A DNA stretch of 64,000 nucleotides from Mesocentrotus franciscanus (Eukaryota; Echinodermata; Echinoidea; Camarodonta; Strongylocentrotidae). Below are positions 42,770 to 54,886 of this stretch, piece after piece. Position 1 is the stretch's first letter; each line of letters opens with the position of its first letter. Position numbers and translations under genes: made by a program. Location of the stretch: the NCBI GenBank assembly GCA_037976565.1, contig CP137683.1, positions 3,109,111 to 3,173,110 on the forward strand. The letters run 5' to 3'. The notes below the pieces were generated by a model, which saw nothing but the letters and a program-made list of their open reading frames with translations, searched no databases and was not told the origin of the DNA.

Positions 42770-42938
42770 CCGGAGATTTGGAAATTATGATGAAAATTTT
42801 GGTCCGTACGAGAAATTATTTATGTTCACCTTATCATACTCAAGTGGTCGGTTACTTATGTATAAAAAACAAATGAGAAAGAAATGCCACATTTGGCAAG
42901 TCATATATCAACAAAACAACGAAAAATATTACCGCTGA
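42770..42938 (+). CDS. Candidate terminal exon (speculative)
   Basis: Acceptor ttacctatag|C then open RRFGNYDENFGPYEKLFMFT to NNEKYYR and TGA (42936-42938). Phase 2 acceptor would join gene 1 exon 10 (CC|C) as an alternative 3' exon, or it may belong to gene X. No domain is recognised and codon use is not distinctive; chance is quite possible. Confidence 0.2.
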
Positions 42939-43430
42939 AATGTATAGGATTTATTTTAGAAAGAGTGATGTCTTAGTTGGACTATACTACGATTTATGAA
43001 TTCACGATGAGAATATGATGGAACAGATGTTAGCATGACGTTTTTTCTTCATCCGTGACTCACTTTTTATTTTTTTGGAAGGTCCTATAGTGGCGTAGCG
43101 AGGGTATACTGAGGATCCCTGGGCGGCACCGGTCCTATTATAGGTGCAGAAAGATATAGATTTGCAACGTTATTAATTAGGTGAGGGTGGTGGAAGCTGG
43201 AATGTGTTTGTTTTGTTTGTATTTTCATTTATTTGTTCGTTTTGTTTGTTAATTGGTTTGTTTGTTTCGTTTTCAGTTCAGTTCTGTTCAGTTTATTAAA
43301 TAACAACAGACATAGCAATCATGACGAACAAACATGATCCAATTCGCGGATCGGCAAAGAGACCAACGTGTTTCAAGGATCTGTTTGGATGTGTTTGGAT
43401 TGTTTTGTTGTTAATTGTACACCTCACCCT
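42939..43430. other. Non-coding stretch
   Basis: CAGTGGCG-type motif tagtggcgtagcgagg near 43089; (GTTT)-rich patch 43207-43275. Confidence 0.4.
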
Positions 43431-43445
43431 TCCTCTCTCTCCCTC

Positions 43446-43482
<37 letters not shown>

Positions 43483-43590
43483 CTCTTTCTCTTTCTCTCT
43501 GTCTCTTTATCTCTCGATCTTTATCGCTCTCCTGCTCTCTCTCTCTTTTCTCTCCACTTCCCTCTCTCTCTCTCACTCTCTCTCTCACGC
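43431..43590. repeat. (CT)n microsatellite
   Basis: About 160 bases, pure in 43450-43480. Confidence 0.95.
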
Positions 43591-44150
43591 ACTAGTCATT
43601 CGATGTGGGCCTCCCTTTGCCCCGGTACTGACATCGCGCCACTCCTTCTGTTTTTTTCTACATTGACCCAGGGAGGTGACCTGACAACATGATAATGTTT
43701 TTCTGTATCGAGGAATGCATTTTATTTAATGACATACATATGTGAACAGGTGTACAGTTATTTATTTCCGTCAAGTGATCTCGTCATGAGGTCATATGTT
43801 TTTGACATCTAGGAAAGTTAGTTTACACAGGTTTATACTTGTTTAGTGGATTTAAAGCAAACACTTTTTGTAACTGTCAATGAAAGTGATTATTTGATTT
43901 GAAATTACATGGCTCTTGGCCAGAAAAACAGTAATACATTCTGTGAAGAAATTCAATATCTCAATCTCGCTACATAAAACTGTAAAACGTTACTGCCTAT
44001 ATATCATTTCCTATCACATCTTGTTAAGTAAACGCAGATTTGACATCAAATAGTTACTTCGCATTACTGAAATTAATATTTTATTGCAATTAATAAATGT
44101 AGGCCTACTGTGCTTTGGTATTAACCACGAGGGTGCATATTAAAGTGAGT
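43591..44150. other. Non-coding stretch
   Basis: No gene recognised. Confidence 0.4.
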
Positions 44151-44159
44151 GGATCGTCA

Positions 44160-44580
44160 GTTTCCATGTGTAGAAGGCCATAATTCGCTGACACCAGACT
44201 TGGTGGAAATAACATTAATGGGAGTACAAATCTGCACACAGCAAATCCGTAGGCCAGTCAAGAATTTCCCCCTAATCTCTCGGAGAGTCTAGCTTCGATC
44301 CCGCTTCGGATCGGGTGAGGGAAAAGCAAAGCATTACATAACGCCGAATGGTCATAAAACTGAAGGCTAACCCTGGTGATTGACAACACCTGTTACTGGG
44401 TAAACACCCGAACGGTGTCTCGATTTCCCATGAGAGCTGACTTCTATGTGTCTTTAATATGCTATGTTCTCATCTTCCTGGTACAATGTAGCACTCTTCT
44501 GTGCGCATTGGTATTTCTCTACCCCAGCTTTGCTATAATATGGGCGCTCCAACTTTTCTGCCAGGCACCTATCCACTTCA
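44160..44580. mobile_element. Repeat family H with tRNA-like B box
   Basis: Shares attcgctgacacca and ggtgattgacaac with intron 8 (36940-37250). tagcttcgatcccgcttc at 44290 resembles a B box. Probably a SINE; hydrophobic short frame here is not a gene. Confidence 0.5.
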
Positions 44581-44705
44581 CTTGGGTCGAGAGTGGCAAA
44601 TGTAAATTAATTCCTTGACAAATGAGGCTGGCTGGGATTCGACCCGTCAAGCTCTCCGGCGATTAAAAGTAGAATAAATAAACCACTATACCACAACACT
44701 CCCAC
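44581..44705 (-). mobile_element. tRNA-derived SINE, inverted
   Basis: Minus strand reads gtgttgtggtatagtggttt (A box tggtatagtgg), gacgggtcgaatcccagcc (B box) and then the shared tail acatttgccactctcgaccc. Confidence 0.8.
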
Positions 44706-44766
44706 CTAATATTAATGATATACATAAATATATTCATAGATATTAAACACAAAAACAAATACAAAA

Positions 44767-44768
<2 letters not shown>

Positions 44769-44802
<34 letters not shown>
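44769..44802. repeat. (CA)n microsatellite
   Basis: About 16 units. Confidence 0.95.
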
Positions 44803-44806
<4 letters not shown>

Positions 44807-45360
44807 GTAGATGTATTCTCGGCATCATGGCAAACAATGGCGTAACACGGGGCACAAGGTTGCACGTGACCCCAGTCTAATGACAAAGAAAATAGGGAAA
44901 AGAAGGGAAAAAGGGGAAAAGAGAACTTGAGGAGTGATATTAGAGGAAGGACAGTAAAAGGAGGGATAGGACCTCCTTTCCTTCCCCTCTCCCTCCTCCG
45001 AACAGAGGCCTTAAAATTAATATATTATTTTCCGTGTGACATCGAGGTCCCCTCCCCCCGCCCCTACATGATGCAAATGCCCTTCAATGCCTAGACTCAT
45101 GCTTCACCATTAATGACAATCCGTATCTGTGGGAGCGAAGAGAATATAAAATCAATTAGTGCATGGAAGCCCTAGCGCTATGTACACTGATGGGAAAATG
45201 TATTCTTATCATTTTCCTTCTTTTTTTTCTATAGAATAAAAATCGATTCTATACACCGATCCTAATTGTTTTGGTCTGAATCAATATTTTCTGTCGTCAA
45301 TGACATTTTTTTTCAAATTATTATTAAAATACAAAAGAACGACAGCTAGGCACGGTGTGA
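44803..45360. other. Non-coding stretch
   Basis: Purine-rich 44880-44970; no gene. Confidence 0.4.
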
Positions 45361-45364
45361 GCAG

Positions 45365-45543
45365 GAAAGGTGGGGCGATAGAGAGAGAAGTATGGGGCGA
45401 GAATAAAATATTATAGAGAAGGGTGGGGAAAGAGGGATAGGTTAAACAGGTATGGAGAGAGAGACAGAGATAGAGAGACAGAGACAATGAGAGAGGGTTA
45501 GAGGGGGAGAGGGAAAGGGCGAGAGGGGAGTGGGAAGAGAAAG
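45365..45543. repeat. (GA)n-rich tract
   Basis: gagagagacagagatagag and similar. Confidence 0.85.
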
Positions 45544-47470
45544 CAAATGAATCTTTTGAATCGCGAAATGTTGTGGAAATCAAACAGCTATAGTTTCGTA
45601 AATTTATCATCAGATTTTATTCAGATATAATTTCGAAACGGGGGTTCATCGGTTCAGGGTCAATATACCAAAGTAAAGTGACATTTTCTACCTCTGAATT
45701 GTTTATCTGGCGCCGTTGCATCCACATTCAAAGTAATGCTCTATAGTGATGAATTTTGTCAATTTGCTTGAAATCCACTTTTAAGAAATCCACTTCTTTT
45801 CAAATGTTTGACGGTTGTTAAACTATAACCAATGATCAAACAAAACTATTATGTGACTGACTATGTGAAGTAAAAAATAGGTAGGTTGATCAAAGTAGGA
45901 CATTCTGCTCTCCGGGAAGCTGAATTTGTTTTTATTTGTGTCCAAGAACTTGATAAGAAACTCAAGCTGTAACTCGTTTGCAAAAATCTGCTTCAAATTT
46001 GCTCAAATTCGTCTCGCAAAATGGTGGGAGGTCGTCAAAATTAAGCCGGTTAGGGGAGTATTGGGTTTTGATCAAAGAATATTTTCGGCCCATTCACTGC
46101 GGGTTTCTACGTCCCAATCAACATTTATGTTTATCCAATTCCCCGCCGTCTGCGATCGAAAATGTGAAGATATGTGGAGACAGTGGCGTCGGTAGACCAT
46201 TTTGAAAAGGGGGTCGGGGTGGATCCGACCAAATGTCCCGAGATGTTCAGCCTAAACTTGTCGACAAAGCCCGGTCCACTTTTGTTTATTATTTGCTGAT
46301 AATTTGTTCGTATTGGGGTATACACCCCCCCCCCCTCCCTAGCGCTGCCTCCTGGATACGTGCAGAAACCTCTTTCTAATGCCAAGAATAACCAAACCTT
46401 GACCCCATGAAAAAAGAGTTGTCCTTGGGACGCTTGGGACACTTTTCAGTGCATCAGGCTATCTTCTTCTTTTTTAAATGTTTGTTGAAAATTTCTTTTC
46501 GAATGAAAACACATACATATACAGCTTAAATTACCATAAATAATCAATGATAAATATTCGGATTTATAAGACTGTAAGACCATAAAAGAGCCGTAAAACG
46601 AAATTAACAAACGGCAGCTCCTTTCTAAAGATAGAAAAGTGCGAGAAGAGCGGGGAAAGGGAATAGAGAACTGGATAAGGGGGAAAGAGAAATTAATCAT
46701 TATAAGGCATTTGGGGTGCAATTCTATGGTTATATGACTTGTACTTTTGCACCACAAGAAAGGATCATACGTTTCGGCCCCGTTTTCATTTTAAATGATC
46801 ATTGGTATAACTGGAACTATTTAAATTGTTAAGCTATGAGTAAAGTTTTGATAGAATTGTGCGACAGTTGTTATTTATGACCAATCTTATAAAACAAGGC
46901 CCTGTCATGCTGAGATATTGTACCACTTTTACTTTAAATGGTAAAGCATTAATTGCAGGCCTATATACTTTTTTAAGCCTTTACCGGGCTAATGTGCGGC
47001 TCTGAATTTTGTTTTCAAGAGGAATACCGACTACCCCGCCCCTTTCCCAAAGGAAATTGGTCTCCTATATCAAATTCACAGTACAAAATCTAATGACCAG
47101 TAACTGCGATTGGCAATTTGACCAAGGAGTGTAATATTTTGACGGGGAAAGTGGTAGGCAGTGGCGGATACAGGGTTCTCTGACCGGAGGGGGAATGCAG
47201 ATAACAACAACCACTAATAAATAAACAACTATACTTGTTCCCATATTCAATAATAGCTACATTTACATTTACATTCTACACGTACATTACATCCATCCAA
47301 GGTACGTTAAAGTACAAGTCCACTCCACTGAAAAGTTGAGCTGATTAGATAGACAAAAATCTAAAAAGCCCAAATATAACTTGGTTTTGGAAAATGGTGC
47401 TCAGATTTATTTTTAATAATTTTTTTAATGAGCAAAAAACAAGTTAATAATCGAGTCGGTTGTGACGTAG
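45544..47470. other. Non-coding stretch
   Basis: No supported gene. Repeat-end motifs cagtggcgtcggtag (46180) and cagtggcggatacaggg (47159). ttaaagtacaagtccactcc at 47308 looks like another TTAAAG-type element end. Confidence 0.4.
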
Positions 47471-47703
47471 GGTCCTCACAACACAGATTCGTAATGTAAC
47501 CAAATTTAATGCATACGTCTTTGTGAAGTGGATACAAACTATTTCATTCACCTGATAAGAATAATGAAACACTATTATTCTTATCAGGTGAATGAAAAAA
47601 TTTGTATAGAGGCACTTCACAAAGACGTATGCATTAAATTTGGTTACATTACGAAAATAGCCTATTGTCAGAATGTATACCGCTGGCACTTTCGTTGTGA
47701 GGA
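47471..47703. repeat. Large palindrome (hairpin) just upstream of the orphan CUB exon
   Basis: cgtaatgtaaccaaatttaa (47490) through tcacctgataagaataat is repeated in reverse complement to ttaaatttggttacattacg (ends 47653). Outer segments tcctcacaac and gttgtgagga extend pairing to 47471-47703. Loop is only a few bases around 47569. Confidence 0.9.
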
Positions 47704-47854
47704 ACAATTCTTCTTCTAGATGCGCCTAAATAGAGGTTACCTATTCGGTAGAACACAACAACTCTACCGCTACCTCTTAGAAAGCGCTTTTCGTCCAAAC
47801 ATCAAACAAAAACAATGATAACAATATTGTTGTTGATGTTGTTTTGTCTTTTAG

Positions 47855-48042
47855 GCGTGCCAGAATGAGTTTTGCCGAGAGGTAATGGGGCCCCATCGCC
47901 CTCCCCGATCAACCACTTTATGGCAGAAAAAAGACAATAATGTTTTGAACGAGGGATCACTGGTATCACCAGGTTATGCATATGGAAGATGGCGCTCTTG
48001 CGTCCAGTGGTGTTTTGAAACTGAGGAGGGTGTAGTTCTGTG
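47855..48042 (+). CDS. Orphan exon: N-terminal half of a CUB domain (gene X)
   Basis: A pyrimidine/T-rich tract and acceptor (gtcttttag|GCGTGCC) precede 62 open codons plus two bases, ending at GTTCTGTG|gtgagc. The translation includes LNEGSLVSPGYAYGRWRSC, then VQWCFETEEGVVLW. That is the first half of a CUB domain (SPGY turn, C-x-W strand, VVLW strand). It ends in phase 2 within a Trp codon, exactly where gene 1's CUB2 is interrupted (RRIEVW), so the intron position is shared. The exon begins in phase 0, unlike gene 1 exon 7 (phase 1), and carries cysteines that CUB2 lacks. I could not find its partner exons in the window. It may belong to a gene between gene 1 and gene 2 or be a relic of a duplicated one. 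Confidence 0.6.
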
Positions 48043-48504
48043 GTGAGCTTAATTCTGCAAGAATAGGAAGTTACGCAATTTCTCTCTTTTTTCAGCTTGT
48101 TATATTATCATATGCTTTTATTGGTGATATAGATCTGTTTCATTGTGAATTAATTAAATTTTCTATCGACCCCACTTTGAATCTTTCGAATAACGTTTTT
48201 GCTCCTATAATCTTAAGGAAGAGATCTCAATGATCTGTTATGCCGTGATTTTTTTTTTAAATATAATTTGTATGCAACCGACTTGAACAGCAAAGAATGC
48301 AAAATATCATAAACATTATATTTACATCTTTTGAAAAGTAACCAATGTGAATTCTACAAAGGACGGGAAAAACTTAGGGGTGAAAGAAAAGCTTCAGATA
48401 AATTCAATGCTCTTGATTAAGTTTTGATGGTAACTATAACTTGACGTGAGAGGGCGTAAAACATAGATGAAATTTTCGGAATAACGCTGATTACATATCA
48501 CGGG
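48043..48504. other. Non-coding, possible intron of gene X
   Basis: No partner exon recognised. Confidence 0.35.
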
Positions 48505-49580
48505 TTCTAGGACAATTACCCCCTGGACAATCACACACCCCCCCCGGCCAATTACCAACGAGACAATAACCCGCAAGGACAATAACCGCCCGGAAAATTA
48601 CCCCGAGGACAATTACCCCGGAAAATTACCCCGGAAAATTACCCCAAAGGACAACACCCCTCCCCTCCGAGGACAATTACCCCCGTAAAATTACCCCAAA
48701 GGACAACACCCCTCCCCTCCGAGGACAATTACCCCCCTGAAATTCACCCCTTGGACAATTACTCCCCCTTGGAAAAGTGAAAACAACCTTACTATCAGGG
48801 TGGATATTCCGTTTAAAGGGACTTGGTAACATTGTTCAGATGAGAGAAAATGGTGCTAAGGTAGTGACTTTAATGCTAGATGTAAAATTAAAGATATTCT
48901 GAAAGTTTGAGTGGAAACAAATCATCATTAACGATAAAAATTGGGTAAAACTGATCTGATCGATTACTTAATTCTCCCAACTATATTATTACAATTTAAT
49001 TACATTTTAGGTGAATGTTAATCGTAACAAAGCTATGACTTGGCTTTATTTATCATTCCAGATATTTAAGTGTTGAAAGATTTTTAAAATCCTGTCTTAT
49101 GTCTTATTTTCATGGAAAAACGGTTGGGAAAATTCAAAAATGGTTGGGAGAATTTACTGTTAGAAGGTGTTGACTAGTGACGCCTTCAAAGAAAACCATA
49201 AATATCTTTGTGATTTGAGAATTTTTTCAGGATTTTTTGCATGCTAGAGGGTTAGTACAGTAGAAGAAAGAAAGTAACATTTCACACAAAAATTTCGCAG
49301 TTTTTTCATCAACCTTCAACAATGTTACTGAGTCACTTTAATGAACAGGGTGTAATTTTCCGGGGGTAATTGTCCTAGGGGTTAATTTCAGGGGTGGGGG
49401 TTATTGTCCTCGTGGGGAATTGTCCTAGGGCGTGATTTCATGCGTGGGGTGGTTATTATCCTCGGGGGGAATTGTCCTAGGGGATAATTTTCCGGGGGGT
49501 AATTGTCCTCGGGGGTCGTTTTCCGGGTGGGTAGTTTTCCGTGGGGTAATTTTCCGGGGGTCATTGTCCTGATACGCATA
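48505..49580. mobile_element. TU-like foldback with ~15-bp tandem arms and a MITE in its loop
   Basis: 48505-48790 consists of ggacaattacccc / ggaaaattacccc units; 49349-49580 consists of the inverse ggggtaattgtcc / ggggtaattttcc units. Between them lies a family C MITE (48813-49341). Long inverted repeats made of short tandem units are the diagnostic plan of sea-urchin TU elements. Confidence 0.85.
48813..49341 (+). mobile_element. MITE family C, full-length copy
   Basis: TTAAAGGGACTTGGTAACAT to aatgttactgagtcactTTAA. About 90 bp longer than the 28820 copy owing to extra internal sequence around 49185-49275. Confidence 0.88.
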
Positions 49581-50506
49581 TCACATTGTTCTTTTCGTTT
49601 CTCTTTTTTTTTACGTTTTTTTTTTTCGTTTTTTTTTCTCGTATTTTTTTATATTTTGGGTTGTTGTTGTTGTTGTTTTTTGTGTGTGTGTGTTTGCTTT
49701 TGCCTTTGTTTTTGGTTTATTTTACTTATTTTTTTAACTTTCCGTTGTGGATTGGAGAATGAAAAGGTTGAGTTTGGCATTACAAAAAATATAGATTTTG
49801 TTATATACGCATACGATTGGCCTTAAGCTTGCGAGATTGTTTGCATTTACTCATATCTTATCATAACGCCTTTTTATTTTGTCATGAAATATTACATTAT
49901 CGAGCTGGAAGGAGGCGAGGTTATAAGGTGCTTTTTTAATAAGTCATAATTGAAATACCTTCATACATGATCGTGCTTAAAACCATTTATAATCACAGCT
50001 ATAGGGAGAATGAAATGTATTAAGATGGATGAAACAGAGATGAGACAAACATTTGAAAGGAAATGAATAATCGGGAATGTATATGCAGGTACGTGATATG
50101 TGATATCGACACCAGAATTTCACAACAGTATATTGTAAAAACATGAACAGGAAACTTTAAAATGATATATTTTCTGCTTAAATTATGGGACATGCTGTGA
50201 ACCTAGTTTCATTTAATTCCCCTGTTGCAAAAAGAAAAGAGAGAACAAAAATTGCAAATGTTTCAACTTTTTTAACTGTCATGCATCATACTCACAAAAT
50301 TCGATCAAAATAATGATAAATCTTCAAGTGATATCAGATTGAAGAAAGGAGGTCAAACGCATGACCCATATAATGTCAGCGTCTCCATTCTCGGCCAGGC
50401 ATTCCCAGCTTTTCTCCCTCCTCTTGAAAGTGAGAAATGACGGTATAGCTATATGGGTGGGGTGAAGGGGCATACACCCCTTTTTGTCGGTGTTTGAAAA
50501 TCCTGT
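49581..50506. other. Non-coding stretch
   Basis: T-rich 49600-49740 with gttgttgttg and tgtgtgtg; no gene. Confidence 0.4.
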
Positions 50507-50586
50507 TTTCTTCTCCTTCTTCTTCTTCTTCTTCTTCTTCTTCTTCTTCTTCTTCTTCTTCTTCTTCTTCTTCTTCTTCATCTTCT

Positions 50587-50618
<32 letters not shown>

Positions 50619-50745
50619 TTCTTCTTCTTCTTCTTCTTCTTCTTCTTCTCCTTCTTCTTCTTCTTCTTCTTCTTCTTCTTCTTCTTCTTCTTCTTCTTCT
50701 TCTTCTTCTTCTTCTTCTTCTTCTTCTTCTTCTTCTTCTTCTTCT
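50507..50745. repeat. (TTC)n microsatellite, about 78 units
   Basis: Nearly pure over 239 bases with four single-base interruptions. Poly-Ser, poly-Phe and poly-Lys frames are artefacts. Pyrimidine mirror tracts of this length can form triplex DNA. Confidence 0.98.
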
Positions 50746-50879
50746 GATAAAATATACTAATATAAAATCAGAGCTGCATGTTAGAAAAGCTAGTGAGAAA
50801 ACCTCTTACAAGCAAAAAAGGGTCCATTTGAAAATGTTTGACCCCCCCGCCCAACCCGGTCCAGGCCTGATTGTCATAG

Positions 50880-50883
<4 letters not shown>

Positions 50884-50915
<32 letters not shown>
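50884..50915. repeat. (AT)n microsatellite
   Basis: About 15 ta units. Confidence 0.95.
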
Positions 50916-50919
<4 letters not shown>

Positions 50920-53440
50920 CGTTTTAGCCCTCCATAGGCTATTTTATTGAGTCAAACAAAACATTTTACAATTCAATGAAATGAAGTCTTTCTTTAACTC
51001 AAATAAAACAGAATACTTTCCCATTTCTCTCCTTGATGTTCATACAAACAAATGTTAAAGTAGCTGCCATTTATTTAAAAAAATGTTATACATACCAGAT
51101 ATAAAATGAATATATCTCTCGTCATCATAATATTGAATAATTTTCTTCGTCAAAGAACTAAAATTTTGAATTGTGTTGTTAAGCTTTTGTACAAATAGTT
51201 GATGCGTAATCAAAATCACCATGCAATTTATTGACAAATATATTGGCCTCCAAACGATTTATAGTGTCTTTATATAGTGTAGGGTTGGAGCCATTTTCTG
51301 CATACAGGTGGACCGATGTAAGAAGAGCGCTCAGGAGGATGGGATGTCCCTTAATTTTAATTTAATTGACCTCCCGATTAGAGGTGGGAAGAACAAATTT
51401 AAACCTTTTACAAGTTCATTAAAACAATCAAGGAGTCATTGAATACTAGGAAATGAAAGAAATCATGAAACCCAGGAAAACGTTACATCACATGTTTCTT
51501 GAAGGAGATAACAATGACGATATGGGGGAGAGAGAGATAAAGAGAGTGACTTGGCTGCCAAAGATGTTGTTATGTTGATCCCTGCGACCTTTAATGACGT
51601 AATGATGATCCAGCTGATAGGCCTGTCATGTCAAAAGTCAAAATCACTTTAGGCTGACAAAGAAGAGTAACTGGGATTCAAAACTCTGGGAAAGTGGTCG
51701 AAAAATGTCGGTTATATCAATCAAAACTTCGCTTTTGTCATTTAACCCAAAGAAGGATGTGATGTGGTTGCCAAGGTACTGAAGTCATTATCATTCTCCG
51801 AAAGTAGATTTTATTCTCATCTATTCAAGCAGTGGCGTAGATAGGGATTTTTAAATGGGGGGGGGGGTGGGCAGGGGCGCAATGACTCACAATTTTCTGG
51901 GGTGCCAGAAAAATCTTCTTGTAAAACGCGTTAGTTCGATACTATTTTCCTGCTGGGGAGTGAAGCGACCTAACGAAATGAAATTATATTTGACATTAAA
52001 TAGCACTACAGAACTTAGGTAGTTTTTGACAAAAATTGGATGGAATTTGTGGGGCAAAAAGAATTGTTGAGAAGGGGCACTTTTTCCCAGCTATATATTT
52101 TGTTTGGGTATAGAGCTATACGGAGGCCTATACCTTTTTTTCAAAATAATTTTTCCTTATAAGTGGTAACAAAATAATAATCGGTCGCTTCACTCGCTTG
52201 TATAACTGAGAAATTATAAATTTCATACTCGGGCAAGCGATTTTACCCCCTACCCCTCTCCCCCTCCCCCCGCAAAAATATGCCCTTTGGCTTATTGAAA
52301 GACTAACATAGAACTTGGCTTAAATAGCCTCTTTGATCAAATATATTAATTTTGTCTGCAAATCAACACATTATATAGTAAAGGAATAATTTAAAGCATA
52401 CTTGAAACGCAGCATTGTTGTATTCTTTTTATTTATCTTTGAGATGCATAATTTTGTATGAGTTATAAGATTATATTCTTAAAAAGGAAAATTATTGAGA
52501 ATCAAAAGTAGGAATGTTTAGTTTTGTCAAACTTATGTTACAACATTATTGATTATTTCTTTACACGACATTTATATTAATTGTATGCATTATGAGCACG
52601 ATAGCAACTACTTTCGAAAAATCAACCTATGCCAAATTTCAATAGCCTTGTGAATTGAAATGAGTGAACATGACAATGATGTAATACTTACGATGGGGTA
52701 TTGGAATTGCCCTTGATTTTTCGAAAATAGTTGCGATCGAGTTTTTTATTGTTAGTGTGGTTTTGGGATTTTGTTATCCTATATATATTTTAAATTAAAA
52801 AAATATTTGATGCAAACAAAAAAGAAAAAACAAACGAAAAACATGAGGATAAGAGAGAAAGGGAGCAAATAATTCAAACTACCGACCAACTGAGGGCGCC
52901 CAACAGCATGTCCTCCGTAAGACCATAAAGAAGTTGAGTTTTCAAAATGACTTGGGTTGTTGGATTTGACAGAATTGTTTTCATCTGTCAGGATGTAAAA
53001 ATGCTGAATCCAACATCAGCGGTACTTCCAAAAGGCTAGCATTTTATATTGTTACCATTCAATTTTGGGTGACTAATGTTTTTTCGAGAAACATGTACCC
53101 TAGTGGAAAAAACTTACAATTTATAAACATTAAATGTGGATTTCATACACTTTTTAGAAATATCTAAATAACTGACCTAAGGGCTTGATGCTTTCCATTT
53201 TTTCAACAATCACAATCGACGCCTTCATTTTGATACAGTACTACGCGGTTTCACTCGCTGTATCGTTTTTGATGTTGGGGCAATAGGGGTACGAGGCGGA
53301 TGGGGCTCGGGGGTTGAAAAGTCCCCACTCTTCCCAAGAACTTTAAAAATATTGATATTCAGAACCGTCTCCTCACACCCTCCTCATAATGTGTATATCA
53401 ATGGATGCCCCATCCCCCAGCAGTAAAATAAAACGTGCTC
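50916..53440. other. Non-coding stretch
   Basis: No supported gene. cagtggcgtagatagggat near 51831 is a repeat-end motif followed by a G run. The rest is AT-rich. Confidence 0.4.
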
Positions 53441-53535
53441 GATGGTGGTGGGTGGTGATTATGAGGATAATTGTCATCATCACCATGACGATGGGGATAT
53501 TGATGGGGGTGATGATGGTGAAGATGTTAAATGAT
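53441..53535. repeat. (GAT/GGT)n-rich patch
   Basis: gatggtggtgggtggtgat and gatggggatattgatgg. Confidence 0.75.
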
Positions 53536-53654
53536 GGCAATGGCATAGCGTGATTCCATCCATTGAGCGGCACCTGCACGATGAAGGCGGGGGGAGGCCA
53601 CAGGTCTGACTCGGGTAATAAAATGCGAATTTACAAAACTAGGTGATTAGGTTT

Positions 53655-53849
53655 TTATAACACTACAGTCTATTGGGGAAAATGAGTATGGTAAAACCGG
53701 TCACTCACAGATTTTTACTTTTTTGAGGCACTTCATGATCATTTTGAAGCGCAATTTTTTTAGGGCTTCAATATTACACCATATCACAGACACTGATAAC
53801 ATGTAGGGCCATGCACCTCACATTTAACATTGTTAAACGATGCCTTTAA
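53655..53849 (+). mobile_element. MITE family D, partial copy
   Basis: Matches 7240-7438 closely (ggtaaaaccggtcactca, cgatgcctTTAA); left half absent. Confidence 0.85.
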
Positions 53850-54333
53850 AGATTAATGTTTAAAATTCTTTTTTCTGTTTTCTACGTTGTTGTTTGGTGT
53901 TGTTGTTGTTGTTTTGCTCTATTTTGAGAAATACGAAATATTATTGTTTTTCGCTGAAGTCTGTATCAAGGCTGCAGACTGAGGGACTTTAAGCGTCCCA
54001 CTCCTTCAAGGTAACATTCTGTTATGATTTTCAATTTATATAAGTGGGCCAACTGATGCTGTTATTAGATATATTTTCTGGTCGCTTTTCAAACACAACA
54101 AACCCTGTGCCAAGTTTGCAATGATTATGATGATTGGATAATAAATGTTTGTGCATCGCCCATTATGGTAATTATGAAAACACTGCCGGGCAAAGCACCG
54201 GTCGTTACGAAATAAGGAAAAATATGTCAAGGGCAAAGTGATGAAAGAAAACGATACAGTATCCACAGGGTGCTGAGCATGATCTTAATAAACCTGAATA
54301 GATCACGATAGATCATGATTTATCAGGGCTCTC
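53850..54333. other. Non-coding stretch
   Basis: No gene recognised. Confidence 0.4.
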
Positions 54334-54886
54334 TTAGAGGTAGTGTATCCCTTTTGCAGCCAACATCAAATTCTGTAGAACTTTGCAGGAATTATGAATA
54401 TGTCACGTATGTCCTATCCGTGAAATTTAAACGTTAGCAGTGTCCTAGTATTCAAATTATGCAAGGAAACCCTTTTACTTTATAGAGTTCACTGTAAGAC
54501 ACTATTGAGTATTGAGTGACTGACTGATTTCTTTTTTTTTGGTAATAACATACATAAAATGAGCTGTAAAGGGTACATGAGCATTTGTCTACATCAATAA
54601 CCCACTTCTTGTAATGGCCAAAATTAAACTGATTGAATCTTTGCGCAGCACAAAACGTACGACCATTCGGTACAATGGTCTGAAAATCAGACTATTTAAT
54701 TAAACGAGTGCGCTCGCAAAATTGAATTTCGATCTACAAATAATGGGTCGTTATTTCCCCCACATCAAGACATTTTCAAGCCTTTTTGTTTTGAGGGAAG
54801 TTCGAAATTAGTATTATCTTTCAAATGCCTTTGGAATTTAAGCTTTTCATTTTTTTGGCCTGCAAATGGGACATAGTACCTTTTAA
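54334..54886 (+). mobile_element. MITE family A, long copy
   Basis: Left end ttagaggtagtgtatccctt, right end gggacatagtaccttTTAA. Contains about 170 bp more internal sequence than the 8447 copy. Confidence 0.85.

Noticed and set aside
44376..44618. Hydrophobic 80-codon frame
   Set aside because: Falls in dispersed repeat H and the SINE tail; no conserved motif.
47444..47719. Two opposing frames in the palindrome
   Set aside because: They are the two arms of an inverted repeat read on both strands.
48505..48790. Possible CRISPR-like array
   Set aside because: Units are contiguous degenerate ~15-bp tandem repeats without unique spacers, and the DNA is eukaryotic.
50484..50760. Poly-Ser, poly-Phe and poly-Lys frames
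   Set aside because: Pure (TTC)n microsatellite.
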